Assembly (NCBI RefSeq): GCF_030287445.1
Contig: NZ_JASVWB010000002.1
Coordinates: forward strand, 7,254,001-7,318,000
Length of the DNA: 64,000 nucleotides
Source: Streptomyces sp. ALI-76-A
GTDB taxonomy: Bacteria; Actinomycetota; Actinomycetes; Streptomycetales; Streptomycetaceae
Direction: 5' to 3'
In this document: positions 36,367 to 45,277 of the stretch, one piece after another
Layout: each line of letters starts with the position of its first letter
Numbering within the stretch: position 1 is the stretch's first letter
The notes under the pieces: model-generated
Told to the model about the DNA's origin: nothing
Seen by the model: the letters and a program-made list of their open reading frames with translations, nothing else
Databases searched by the model: none
Program-made: the position numbers and the translations under genes

Positions 36367-36822
36367 ATGGGCATCACCGTCAACGGCCTCGACGAACTGA
36401 AGAAGCTCGCCGGGAGCGACCTGGGCACCAGCCAGTGGACCGAGGTCACCCAGGAACGGATCGACACCTTCGCCGACGCCACCGGCGACCACCAGTGGAT
36501 CCACGTGGACCCCGAACGCGCGAAGGAGGGACCGTTCGGCGCCCCGATCGCGCACGGCTACCTCACCCTGTCGCTCTTCATCCCGCTCTTCACCGAGCTG
36601 CTGGACGTCCAGGGCGTGACGACCAAGGTCAACTACGGTCTGAACAAGGTGCGTTTCCCCTCGCCGGTGAAGGTCGGCTCCCGCATCCGGCTGGTGGGCA
36701 GGCTCGCGGAGGTGGAGGAGGTGCCGGGCGGTGTGCAGATCACCGTCGACGGGACCATCGAGACCGAGGGCGGGACCAAGCCGGCGGCGGTGCTCCAGAG
36801 CCTGTCGCGGTTCTACGCCTGA
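36367..36822 (+). CDS. MaoC-family enoyl-CoA hydratase (R-specific hydratase 2 type)
   Basis: This 151-residue hot-dog-fold protein has the hydratase 2 signature DATGDHQWIHVDPERA, with the catalytic Asp and His, followed by FGAPIAHGYLTLSL. It would add water to an enoyl-CoA made by the upstream ligase pathway. ATG 36367 has an AAGGA-type site. It is the last gene before a ten-base-pair hairpin. Confidence 0.92.
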   Translation: MGITVNGLDELKKLAGSDLGTSQWTEVTQERIDTFADATGDHQWIHVDPERAKEGPFGAPIAHGYLTLSLFIPLFTELLDVQGVTTKVNYGLNKVRFPSPVKVGSRIRLVGRLAEVEEVPGGVQITVDGTIETEGGTKPAAVLQSLSRFYA

Positions 36823-36833
36823 GGCGGCGACGC

Positions 36834-36864
36834 GTGCCGGGCGAGCGGTCGGCCCGCCCGGCAC
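36834..36864. terminator. Bidirectional hairpin between the maoC gene and the PHP hydrolase gene
   Basis: GTGCCGGGCG (36834-36843) pairs perfectly with CGCCCGGCAC (36855-36864) around an 11-base loop. It lies 12 bases after the maoC stop, between convergent genes. Confidence 0.65.
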
Positions 36865-36911
36865 ACCGGGTCCGCGGGGAGGCGGGTCCGCCGCCCTGCC
36901 GCCCCGCCGGC

Positions 36912-38585
36912 TCAGCCCCCTGTCACGTCGACGAAGACCGGGTTGGAGTAGAACCACGTGTCGGTCCACGGGTCGCCGTCCCCGGGCGCGTGCGGAACCG
37001 GGCCGTGCGGGTCGACGGAGGCGCCCAGGTACCCCGCGCCGTGGCGGTTGCCGTCGCTGCCGCGCAGCCGGACGTAGAAGGACTCGTCCCCCGCGGTCAG
37101 CGGGATGCGCAGGGTGTACGTCCCCTCGCGGCCGGACACGTCCTGCGAGCGCACCACCCGGGTGTCGGGCGCCCGCCAGGTGTCCCGGTCGGTCACCGGT
37201 CCGCGCACCGCGCCCCGGATCACGTCCACGTGCGCCAGCTGCGGGAGGATTCCCCGGGCGTTGGGCCGTGAGGCCGTCGTCACGGTGACGGTCAGGGTGA
37301 GCCGGTCGCCCTCGCGCACGCGCAGCCGGCCGCCCAGGGTGACGCCCCGGCCGTGGTCGCGCTCGCGCGTGAGCCGCACCTCCAGCCCGTCCAGCAGGTG
37401 TCCGTGGTCGACCCAGACGCGGCCCGCGCGCAGGCCCGCCATCACCGCGCGGTAGCCGTAGCGGGTGACCCCGACGTGGGTGCGGCTGAACTGGCCGGGC
37501 CAGAAGTCGCTGCCGGGCTGCGGGGTGTCCGTGTTCACCGGGTCGGGCAGCCGGCCGGCGGTGTCGAAGTTCTGGCCGGCCGGCCAGTCGCCGTTCTTCC
37601 AGGTGTCGAAGACGACGCGGTGCGCGTCGGAGTTCGTGGTGACGGAGAACAGCCTGCCCTCGGCGAGCATGGCGTCCCACAGCCCGCCGACGGTCGCCGT
37701 CGCCCAGTCGAAACCGCCGTACGTCAGATAGGCGTCCGCCGGATACCCGGCCCACGACTGCGCCGACGGCCTGTTCTCGTACTCGCCGCGGACCGACGTG
37801 GGCCCGCGCCGGCCGGGGATCGCCGCGCCCTGGGCGCCCGGCGCGCCCTCCATGCCGATCATGATCTCGGGGGCCGCGTCCCGCCAGGCGCGCATCTCGT
37901 GCGGGGAGTCGATGCCCAGGCGCAGCGGGTGGTTGGCGAGGACCAGCACGTCGTCGACGTAACCGGTGCGCCGCTGCCGGGCCAGCCACCGCAGGGCCTC
38001 GACGGCGTGCGCCTCGTTGCGGGCGGTGTCCGCGGCACCGGCGGCACCCTCCGTGTACCCGAGGAGCTTGCCGTCGTAGGCGGTCTCGAACCGGGTGAGC
38101 AGGTCGACCTCGTGCGGGCCCGGCGAGGTGAAGACCGTGCCGTGTTCGGCGGCCGGGATGTACCACTCCAGGCCCTGGAAGATCAGCTGGCGCGGGTTCT
38201 CGGCCCGGGCCCGCAGGATCTCCGCGTGCTCCAGCGACGCCCCGTACCGGGCGTGCCCGACGTTGGAGTGCTCGGTGAACACCATCCAGTCCAGGCCGTA
38301 CCTGGCGCCCGCGGCGGCCAGTTGGGAGAACGTGTACTTGGCGTCGTGGCTGTAGACGCTGTGGACGTGGTGGTCGCCGACGAGATAGGCGAGGTGCGGA
38401 TCGCCGCCGCCCGGGCCCCGGCCGGACGCCGCCGCCGCGGGAACGCCCGCCGAACCGAGGGCGAAGGCGGCGCCGAACAGGCCGGCGCGGCGCAGGAGTC
38501 CGCGTCGGGACACCCCTTGCGCGTCGAGGTCGGCGGGGGAGACGGACGGGTCGGCCCAGACGGGCAGCTGCTGCTCGGTCATCAT
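36912..38585 (-). CDS. Tat-exported CehA/McbA-type PHP-domain metallohydrolase
   Basis: This 557-residue protein starts with a twin-arginine leader (SRRGLLRRAG near 26-35, hydrophobic to about 53), so it is exported folded. The PHP domain follows, with DHHVHS at 71-76, the metal-binding histidines of this fold, then FTEHSN and later NHPLR. The C-terminal 200 residues are a beta-sandwich-like region (LTLTVTVTTASRPNARG). Related CehA-type proteins hydrolyse phosphoesters or carbamates. ATG 38585 or 38582 starts it, 14 bases after the stop of the second exported phosphoesterase. Release of phosphate from a glycan or lipid head group is the likely role. Confidence 0.82.
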   Translation of the reverse strand: MMTEQQLPVWADPSVSPADLDAQGVSRRGLLRRAGLFGAAFALGSAGVPAAAASGRGPGGGDPHLAYLVGDHHVHSVYSHDAKYTFSQLAAAGARYGLDWMVFTEHSNVGHARYGASLEHAEILRARAENPRQLIFQGLEWYIPAAEHGTVFTSPGPHEVDLLTRFETAYDGKLLGYTEGAAGAADTARNEAHAVEALRWLARQRRTGYVDDVLVLANHPLRLGIDSPHEMRAWRDAAPEIMIGMEGAPGAQGAAIPGRRGPTSVRGEYENRPSAQSWAGYPADAYLTYGGFDWATATVGGLWDAMLAEGRLFSVTTNSDAHRVVFDTWKNGDWPAGQNFDTAGRLPDPVNTDTPQPGSDFWPGQFSRTHVGVTRYGYRAVMAGLRAGRVWVDHGHLLDGLEVRLTRERDHGRGVTLGGRLRVREGDRLTLTVTVTTASRPNARGILPQLAHVDVIRGAVRGPVTDRDTWRAPDTRVVRSQDVSGREGTYTLRIPLTAGDESFYVRLRGSDGNRHGAGYLGASVDPHGPVPHAPGDGDPWTDTWFYSNPVFVDVTGG

Positions 38586-38599
38586 GGTCCTCGGGCGGG

Positions 38600-40444
38600 T
38601 CAGTGGTTCATGAACGAGGTGACGGGCAGGGCGCGCCCGACGATCCGGACGTCACCGAGCCGGCCGTAGAGGATCTGGTCGATCTGCCCGCCGTACTCGT
38701 AACCGCCCAGCAGCCACGGCAGCCCGACCGAGGTGAGCCCCACCGAGCGCGCCGTGGGATTGCGGGCGACGGGACAGCCCTGGACGTACATCGTCGTGTG
38801 CGAGCCGTCGTTGACGACGGCGACGTGCCACCACACCTCCCGGGCCGTCTCGTCGCCCCAGTTGGTGGCGATGCCCTGCTGGTTGAGCGGCCGCACCGCC
38901 CACTGCGGACCGGGACCGTCGGACAGGGACAGCGTGGCCAGCGGCTCGTCCGGGTCGCCCTCGGTCTTGCCCGCGGCCCCGCCGGTGCCGGTGCGGCCGA
39001 CGAGTCCGCCCCAGGCGTTGTGCGAGGGGTCCCAGTCGGCGGGGACTCGGTAGAAGGCCTCGATGGTGTAACCGGCCCTGAAGGTCGCCGCGTTGAGAGG
39101 CGCGCCGTCGACCGTGCGCAGGTAGGCGCCCTTGAGCGGGGACTTGAAGCCGTGGAACTCCAGGCTGCCGTGCCCGGGCTGGTCGGGGTGGTGGTCACAG
39201 GACCAGGTCAGCGTGGAGCCGCCCACCGACACAACGGTGAGGTCGTTGCCGCGTCCGGACAGGTCGCGGACGGTGCCGGTGACGGCCGTTCCGTCGTCGT
39301 GCCCGTCGAAGCGCCAGTACGCCACCGTGCCGGGCACCAGCATCCTCGACGCGGGGCGTGCCGGGCGCGGGGCCACCGGGGCGAAGCCGGAGAAGCGGTC
39401 CGCGAAGTCGATGCCGACGGAGAACCGGTCGGCGTCGCCGCTGAGTTCGATCTCCTGCCGCTCCAGCTCGTTGAGTCCCTTCGCCGCCCGGCCGAGGATC
39501 CACGGGGAGACCGTCTCCACGTCGATGACGTCCCGGTCCAGGTCGAAGTGGTAGAGGCGGATCATCGCCGCGCCGCCGAAGTAGCGGTTCTGATAGTTGG
39601 TCAGGTGCAGATGGACGTCATGTCCCGCCGCGTTCCGCCGGGTCGCGCGGCCGGCGGGCCAGTAGTGGCCGTTGAGGGTGAGGAAGATCTGGTCGTGGTC
39701 CGCGATCAGCCGGTCCCACAGCTGCTGCCCGTACGCGGAGAGGGTGTCGTCCTCGACGACCAGCTCGTGCGTGGTCAGGATCACCGGTGTCCTCGGGTGC
39801 CGGGCGATGACCTCCTCGGCCCACGCGTACCCCCGCGCCGACAGCCGCCAGTCCAGCGCGAGCACCATCCACTCCCGGCCGGCCGCCCTGAAGAGGTGGA
39901 AGGTGTTGTAGCCGTCCGGTGAGGCGCCGCCGAACGTCGGCCTGCCTTCGAACCGCCGCGGCCCGAAGGCGTCCAGGTACGGCGTCGGCCCCCGCTGGTC
40001 GTTCGTCGAGGACCTCACGTCGTGGTTGCCGGCCAGGACGCTGTAGCCGACACCGCGCCGGTCCAGCAGCCGGAACGCCTCGCTGACGGCGGCGATCTCG
40101 TCCCGGGCGCCGTTCTCGGTGAGGTCGCCCAGGTGGGACAGGAAGACGATGTTGTCCTCCTCGCCGTGCTCCAGCAGATAGCGCAGGGACGCCTCGATCG
40201 GCGCCTTGTCGATGCTGGGCCCGTCGAACAGGTACTGCGTGTCGGGCATGACGGCGAGGGTGAAGCGGCGGCTGTCGGCGTCGGGCCGCCGGCCGGCCGC
40301 GGCGGGGGCCGCCTCGGCGGCGGCCGGCAGCGCCAGACCGGCGGTGGTGGCGGCGCCCAGCAGCGCGGTCGCCCGCAGGAAACCGCGTCTTCCGGCGCCG
40401 GCCTGCGCGGCCTCGCCCTGGTCGTGCTCATGCGAAACGCACAC
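38600..40444 (-). CDS. Tat-exported calcineurin-like metallophosphoesterase with C-terminal LamG domain
   Basis: This 614-residue exported protein has a twin-arginine leader (GRRGFLRATALLGAATTAGLALP, about 18-40). The phosphoesterase domain has VMPDTQ, HLGDLTENG, LAGNHD, TTHE and NGHYW; the last motif is usually GHxH, so one metal histidine may be replaced. Residues about 410-614 form a concanavalin-like LamG sandwich (VAYWRFDGHDDG, then YTIEAFYRVPADW and WWHVAVVNDG), a likely carbohydrate-binding tail. GTG 40444 has GGAG six bases upstream. It is followed in the operon by the PHP hydrolase. Both could act on phosphorylated extracellular glycans. Confidence 0.83.
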   Translation of the reverse strand: MCVSHEHDQGEAAQAGAGRRGFLRATALLGAATTAGLALPAAAEAAPAAAGRRPDADSRRFTLAVMPDTQYLFDGPSIDKAPIEASLRYLLEHGEEDNIVFLSHLGDLTENGARDEIAAVSEAFRLLDRRGVGYSVLAGNHDVRSSTNDQRGPTPYLDAFGPRRFEGRPTFGGASPDGYNTFHLFRAAGREWMVLALDWRLSARGYAWAEEVIARHPRTPVILTTHELVVEDDTLSAYGQQLWDRLIADHDQIFLTLNGHYWPAGRATRRNAAGHDVHLHLTNYQNRYFGGAAMIRLYHFDLDRDVIDVETVSPWILGRAAKGLNELERQEIELSGDADRFSVGIDFADRFSGFAPVAPRPARPASRMLVPGTVAYWRFDGHDDGTAVTGTVRDLSGRGNDLTVVSVGGSTLTWSCDHHPDQPGHGSLEFHGFKSPLKGAYLRTVDGAPLNAATFRAGYTIEAFYRVPADWDPSHNAWGGLVGRTGTGGAAGKTEGDPDEPLATLSLSDGPGPQWAVRPLNQQGIATNWGDETAREVWWHVAVVNDGSHTTMYVQGCPVARNPTARSVGLTSVGLPWLLGGYEYGGQIDQILYGRLGDVRIVGRALPVTSFMNH

Positions 40445-40494
40445 GTGTTGCTCCGTAACACTGCGTAAAAGGGTGACGGGGGTGGCGTGGGGGA

Positions 40495-43464
40495 TCAGAG
40501 GGCGCGCAGGGTCCAGCTCCAGTGGTGGACGCCCGGTGCGACGAGATGGGACGGTGAGGTGTCGGGGCCGCACGAGGCGGTGCCCAGGCCCCGGTGGGCG
40601 GCGTCGAGGTGCACCACGCAGCCGGCCCGTGGGACGAGTTCGTCGTGGTGGGCCACCGCGCCCAGGTCCTCGGCGCGGTACCGGGTCACCGAGACCTGAC
40701 GCGGCTCGTCCAGCTCCACCGTCAGCCCGGTGGCGTCCGGCGCCGACAGCGTGAAGCGCCGTACGCCGTGCCGGCCGCCGCTCTCCTGCGGGCGCAGGTA
40801 CGGGGTGAACAGCGCGTCCACGGGCACCGTGTGGTGGCCGACGGGCGCCCCGAAGGCGCGGTCCGGGTACGACTCCCAGGGGCCCTGCCCGTACCACTCC
40901 ATCAGGTCCAGGCCCGGCACCGTCTCGAACCGGGAACCGACCCGGGCGACATCGGTGAAGGTGTCCGGCAGCTCGGCCGTCTCCGCCACGCGCAGGCCGC
41001 CGTCGACCGGGGTGAGCACCTGGGTGTGCCGGACGACTCCGGCCACGGCGGCGTACTCCGCGCGTACGGTGACGCGGCCGTCCGTCCGGCGTACGTCGAC
41101 CAGCTCGCGCACCAGCGCGTCGAGCCCCCAGGCCCGCCAGCGCGCTGCCGTCCCGCCCAGCTCGTCGTTGTCGGTCGGCGCCCGCCACAGCGACAGCGTG
41201 GGCGCGGCCGGGAGCAGGGGGTGGACCAGCAGACCGTCACCGTCGACCTCGACCTCGGCCTCGACGTCGGTCCCGGTCCCGGTCCCGGTCGGGGTCCCAG
41301 CGGAACGATTCCGCATCACCGGGCCGGACCGCTCCGGGGAAGCCGCCCGCAGCAGCACCTGCGGCACGCACACCACCGTCCCGCGCGGCGCCCACGGCTC
41401 GTCGCCGGCGGTCGTGACCCGCAGCGTCAGCCACGCCTCCCCGCCGTCCTCGGGCAGTGCGAACGGCAGCGGCACCGCCGCCGTCTCACCCGGCCGCAGC
41501 GGGGGCAGCCAGGCCGGCGCGGTCAGCGTCCGCCCGTCGGCCAGGGCCAGCTCCCACTCGGCCGCCAGCCAGTCCAGGCCGCGGAAGTGCTGATGGTTGC
41601 CGAGGACGACGCCCTCGTGCCGGAAACACTCCAGCCGCACCGGGGCCGCGATCTCCCGGTGCTCGTACAGCACGGGCTTGGGGGTCCGGTCGGGGAGGAC
41701 GACCCCGTCGGCGATGAACACGCCGTCGTGGACCGTCTCGCCGAAGTCGCCGCCGTACGCCCAGCGGTGGCCGGGTGCGGCGACACCGTTGTCATAGAGT
41801 CCGGCACCCCCGCGGCCGACCGGTCTTCCGTCGTTCACACGCTGCAATATGCCGTGGTCCCAGAACTCCCAGATGAAGCCGCCCTGAAGTCCCGGGGTGG
41901 ACTCGATGGCGGCCCACTGGTCGGCGAGCGTGCCGTTGCTGTTGCCCATCGCGTGCGAGTACTCGCACTGGATGAGCGGCTTGGTCTGCTCGCCGGACAG
42001 CGCGTGCGCGACACACTCCTCCAGCGGCGCGTACATCGGGCAGGCGATGTCGGAGGCGACGGCCGGATCCGCCCAGCCGCGCTTGGCCGCGCCCTCGTAC
42101 TGGAGCGGCCGGGTCGGATCGTGCCGGCGCACCCAGCCCGCCGCCGCGTCGTGGTTGGCGCCGTAGTCGGACTCGTTGCCCAGCGACCAGACGATGACCG
42201 AGGGGTGGTTCTTGTCCCGCAGCACCATCCGGGAGACCCGGTCCACGAACGCGTTCAGATAGCGGGGGTCGTCGGCGATCTCGTGGGCGTGGTCGTGCGA
42301 CTCGATGTCGGCCTCGTCGACGACGTAGAAGCCGAGCTCGTCGGCCAGGTCGTACAGCGCCGGGTCGTTCGGGTAGTGGGCGGTACGGATCGCGTTGAAG
42401 CCGAAGCGCTTCAGCAGGACCAGGTCCGCGCGCATGTCGTCGTACGACACCGTCCGTCCGGTCAGCGGGTGGAAGTCGTGCCGGTTGACGCCCCGGACGT
42501 AGACCCGCTCGCCGTTGACCAGCAGGTCCCGGCCGACGATCTCGACGTCCCGGAAGCCGACCCGGTGGTGCGAGGCGTCGGCGACCGTGCCGTCGGCGCG
42601 GTGCAGCCGGACCGTCAGGCCGTACAGCTCGGGCGTCTCGGCGTTCCAGGTACGCACGTCCCGGACGGTGGCCAGCAGCCGCGCCTCACCGAGAAAGCCG
42701 GACACGCGCTCGTCCTCGGCGTTGGCCCGGTCGAACTCCGTGTCCTGGGTGAGGAGCCGGCCGTCCAGCTCCGCGCTGATGTACCACCCCGAGGGCAGCG
42801 CGCCGCCCGCGTCCCGCACCCGGCAGTCCACCCGCAGCTCCCCGTACCGGCCGGCGCGCACGGTCACGTCCGCGAGATGCAGCGGGTCCGTCGCGTACAG
42901 CAGCACCGAGCGTGTGACGCCGCCGTGCCACCACTGGTCCTGGTCCTCGATGTGCGAGGCGTCCGACCACTTCACCACGGTCAGCCGTACGACGGCCCGC
43001 TGGCCGGCGCGGACGAGCCCCGTGAGGTCGAACTCGGCGGCCAGGTGGGAGTCCTTGGAGACGCCGACCGGCCGCCCGTCCACGTGCGCCAGCAGCACGC
43101 TCTCGGCGGCCCCGACCTGGAGCACGATCCGCCGGCCGGCCCACGCGGCGGGCACGTCCACCGCCCGCTCGTAGACCCCCGTCGGATTGGCGGCGGGCGA
43201 CCGCGGCGGGAATTCCGCGAACGGCATACGGACGTTCGTGTACTGCGGAAGGTCGTCGGTGTCCTGCGTCGTCCAGACACCCGGGACGTACGACGACGAC
43301 CAGACGTCCGCGAGCGGCGCGTCCGGCGCCGGCAGCAGCTGGAAGCGCCAGTCGCCGTCCAGCTTCAGCGCCCCGGCGCGGCGGTCGACGGCGTTCATCG
43401 GCAGCCGGCCCCAGGAGGTCACCTCGGGCGCTTCCCAGGGGCGGAGCGCGAGCAACGGGTCCAT
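40495..43464 (-). CDS. GH2 beta-galactosidase (LacZ type)
   Basis: This 989-residue cytoplasmic enzyme has the five-domain LacZ layout: a sugar-binding sandwich (PQYTNVRMPFAEFPP, PTGVYERAVDVPAAW), an immunoglobulin-like domain, then the barrel with NRHDFHPLTGR, catalytic acid/base in LGNESDYGAN (about residue 431) and nucleophile in QCEYSHAMGNSNG (about 503), and a C-terminal small-chain domain. A short Glu/Val/Gly-Thr repeat insert lies near residue 725. The start overlaps the ABC permease stop (TGATG). It should cleave terminal beta-galactosides brought in by the importer. Confidence 0.93.
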   Translation of the reverse strand: MDPLLALRPWEAPEVTSWGRLPMNAVDRRAGALKLDGDWRFQLLPAPDAPLADVWSSSYVPGVWTTQDTDDLPQYTNVRMPFAEFPPRSPAANPTGVYERAVDVPAAWAGRRIVLQVGAAESVLLAHVDGRPVGVSKDSHLAAEFDLTGLVRAGQRAVVRLTVVKWSDASHIEDQDQWWHGGVTRSVLLYATDPLHLADVTVRAGRYGELRVDCRVRDAGGALPSGWYISAELDGRLLTQDTEFDRANAEDERVSGFLGEARLLATVRDVRTWNAETPELYGLTVRLHRADGTVADASHHRVGFRDVEIVGRDLLVNGERVYVRGVNRHDFHPLTGRTVSYDDMRADLVLLKRFGFNAIRTAHYPNDPALYDLADELGFYVVDEADIESHDHAHEIADDPRYLNAFVDRVSRMVLRDKNHPSVIVWSLGNESDYGANHDAAAGWVRRHDPTRPLQYEGAAKRGWADPAVASDIACPMYAPLEECVAHALSGEQTKPLIQCEYSHAMGNSNGTLADQWAAIESTPGLQGGFIWEFWDHGILQRVNDGRPVGRGGAGLYDNGVAAPGHRWAYGGDFGETVHDGVFIADGVVLPDRTPKPVLYEHREIAAPVRLECFRHEGVVLGNHQHFRGLDWLAAEWELALADGRTLTAPAWLPPLRPGETAAVPLPFALPEDGGEAWLTLRVTTAGDEPWAPRGTVVCVPQVLLRAASPERSGPVMRNRSAGTPTGTGTGTDVEAEVEVDGDGLLVHPLLPAAPTLSLWRAPTDNDELGGTAARWRAWGLDALVRELVDVRRTDGRVTVRAEYAAVAGVVRHTQVLTPVDGGLRVAETAELPDTFTDVARVGSRFETVPGLDLMEWYGQGPWESYPDRAFGAPVGHHTVPVDALFTPYLRPQESGGRHGVRRFTLSAPDATGLTVELDEPRQVSVTRYRAEDLGAVAHHDELVPRAGCVVHLDAAHRGLGTASCGPDTSPSHLVAPGVHHWSWTLRAL

Positions 43465-44300
43465 CAGCGGATGGCCCCCTTGCCGAGGTCGCCGATGATC
43501 TGCTTGGCACCGACCGCGAACACGATCAGCAGCGGAACCAGCGCGAGCAGCGCGCCGGTCATGACCATGCCGTAGTCGGTGGTGCCCTGGGTGCCGTTGA
43601 GCTGGGACAGCGCGACCTGGAGGGTGACGTTGTCGGGGTTGGTGAGGGCGATCAGGGGCCAGGCGTAGTCGTTCCACTGGCTCATGAAGGTGAAGATGCC
43701 GAGGAACGCCAGGCCCGGACGGACCACCGGCAGCGCCACGTGCCAGTACTGCCGCAGGAAGCCCGCGCCGTCGATCCGGGAGGCGTCGAGGAGCTCGTCG
43801 TGGATCGCGCCCTTCATGTACTGGTGCATCCAGAAGATGCCGAACGCGTTGGCCGCCGCCGGGACGATCAGCGCGGTCATCGTGCCGATCCAGCCGATCC
43901 TCGCCATGATCACGAACTGCGGGATGGCCGCCAGCTGGGCCGGCACCATGAAGATCGCCATCATCAGCGCGAACAGCGCCCGGCGGCCCGGGAACCGGAA
44001 CTTGGCGAAGACGAACGCCGCCAGCGAGTCGAAGAACAGCACCAGCACGGTCACCGAGACCGCGACCAGCAGCGAGTTGAACATCGACCCGAAGAAGTCG
44101 AGGTTGTCGAAGAGATGACGGACGTTCTCCGCGAAGTGCGAGCCCGGCAGCAGCTTCGGCGGATAGGAGAAGATCTCGGTCGACGTGTGCGTCGACATGA
44201 TCACGGCCCAGTAGAACGGGAAGGCCGACAGCAGCAGGCCGACGACCAGGACCAGGTGCAGGGCGATGCCCCGGCTCCGGTACCCCTTGATGGATGCCAT
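43464..44300 (-). CDS. ABC sugar importer permease (MalG type)
   Basis: This 278-residue membrane protein has about six transmembrane helices and the ATPase-contact EAA-like loop (DELLDASRIDGAGFLRQYWHVALPVVRPGL). It belongs to the CUT1 carbohydrate family. ATG 44300 has AGGAAGG about nine bases upstream. No ATPase gene lies in the locus, so it probably uses a shared MsiK-type ATPase, as other Streptomyces sugar importers do. It is coupled to the GH2 gene. Confidence 0.92.
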   Translation of the reverse strand: MASIKGYRSRGIALHLVLVVGLLLSAFPFYWAVIMSTHTSTEIFSYPPKLLPGSHFAENVRHLFDNLDFFGSMFNSLLVAVSVTVLVLFFDSLAAFVFAKFRFPGRRALFALMMAIFMVPAQLAAIPQFVIMARIGWIGTMTALIVPAAANAFGIFWMHQYMKGAIHDELLDASRIDGAGFLRQYWHVALPVVRPGLAFLGIFTFMSQWNDYAWPLIALTNPDNVTLQVALSQLNGTQGTTDYGMVMTGALLALVPLLIVFAVGAKQIIGDLGKGAIR

Positions 44301-44314
44301 GGTGACCGGCCTTC

Positions 44315-45277
44315 CTATTCTTCGTCCCGGCGCTGCACCAGGCGCCAGTTGACGATCGAGAAGATGACGACGACGAGGAAGATGCCCCACGCCACGGCGG
44401 CGCCGTAGCCGAAGTCGTTGTTGTCGAAGGTCTGCTGGAAGAAGTAGAGGACCATGGTCCGGCCGGCGTGGTCGGGGCCGCCCGAGAACGTCGACTCGTT
44501 CGCCGTGGTCTGGAGCAGCACCTGGGGCTCGGCGAAGCTCTGCAACCCGGTCACCGTGGAGACGACCAGCACGAACAGCAGCGTCGGCCGCAGCATGGGC
44601 AGCGTGATCCGGAAGAAGGTCTGCACGGGACCCGCGCCGTCCATCCGGGCCGCCTCGTACAGCTCGCCCGGGACCGTCTGGAGCCCGGCGAGGAAGATGA
44701 TGGCGTTGTAGCCGGTCCACTGCCAGGTCATCAGCGTGGCGATGGCGACCTTGATGCCCCACGGGGTGTTCAGCCACGCCACCTGGTCCAGGCCCACGGC
44801 CTGCAACAGGGCGTTCATCAGGCCGAAGTTGGTGGAGAAGACGGAACCGAAGATGATCGCGACCGCGACGATCGAGGTGACGTTCGGCAGGAAGTACGCG
44901 AAGCGGTAGACGTTCTTGAAGCGGACGGCCGAGTTGAGCATCACCGCCGTCACCATCGCCAGCGCGATCATCGGGAAGGTGGCCAGCGCCCAGATGACGA
45001 TGGTGTTGCCGATCGAGCTCCAGAAGGCGCCGTCGGCCAGCAGATAGCGGTACTGCGACAGGCCCGCCCACTCCATCGAGCCGAGCCCGTCCCAGCGGTG
45101 GAAGGAGAGGTAGAGCGAGAAACCGACGGGGATCAGGCCGAAGCAGAGGAAGAGGAGGTAGAAGGGGGAGATCGCGGCGTACAGGCGCCAGTGGCTCAGA
45201 ACGCTCTTCCCGCGGTGCACGACCGGGGGCTCGGCCAGGACGGCCGGGGGCTGTTCGACCAGGGGAGCGGTGGCCAT
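44315..45277 (-). CDS. ABC sugar importer permease (MalF type)
   Basis: This 320-residue membrane protein has an N-terminal cytoplasmic tail of about 30 residues, then about six helices and the EAA loop (GELYEAARMDGAGPVQTFFRITLPMLRPTL). It pairs with the MalG-type permease 14 bases downstream. ATG 45277 overlaps the stop of the binding-protein gene (TGATG). It should form the membrane channel for oligosaccharide uptake in this glycan locus. Confidence 0.92.
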   Translation of the reverse strand: MATAPLVEQPPAVLAEPPVVHRGKSVLSHWRLYAAISPFYLLFLCFGLIPVGFSLYLSFHRWDGLGSMEWAGLSQYRYLLADGAFWSSIGNTIVIWALATFPMIALAMVTAVMLNSAVRFKNVYRFAYFLPNVTSIVAVAIIFGSVFSTNFGLMNALLQAVGLDQVAWLNTPWGIKVAIATLMTWQWTGYNAIIFLAGLQTVPGELYEAARMDGAGPVQTFFRITLPMLRPTLLFVLVVSTVTGLQSFAEPQVLLQTTANESTFSGGPDHAGRTMVLYFFQQTFDNNDFGYGAAVAWGIFLVVVIFSIVNWRLVQRRDEE

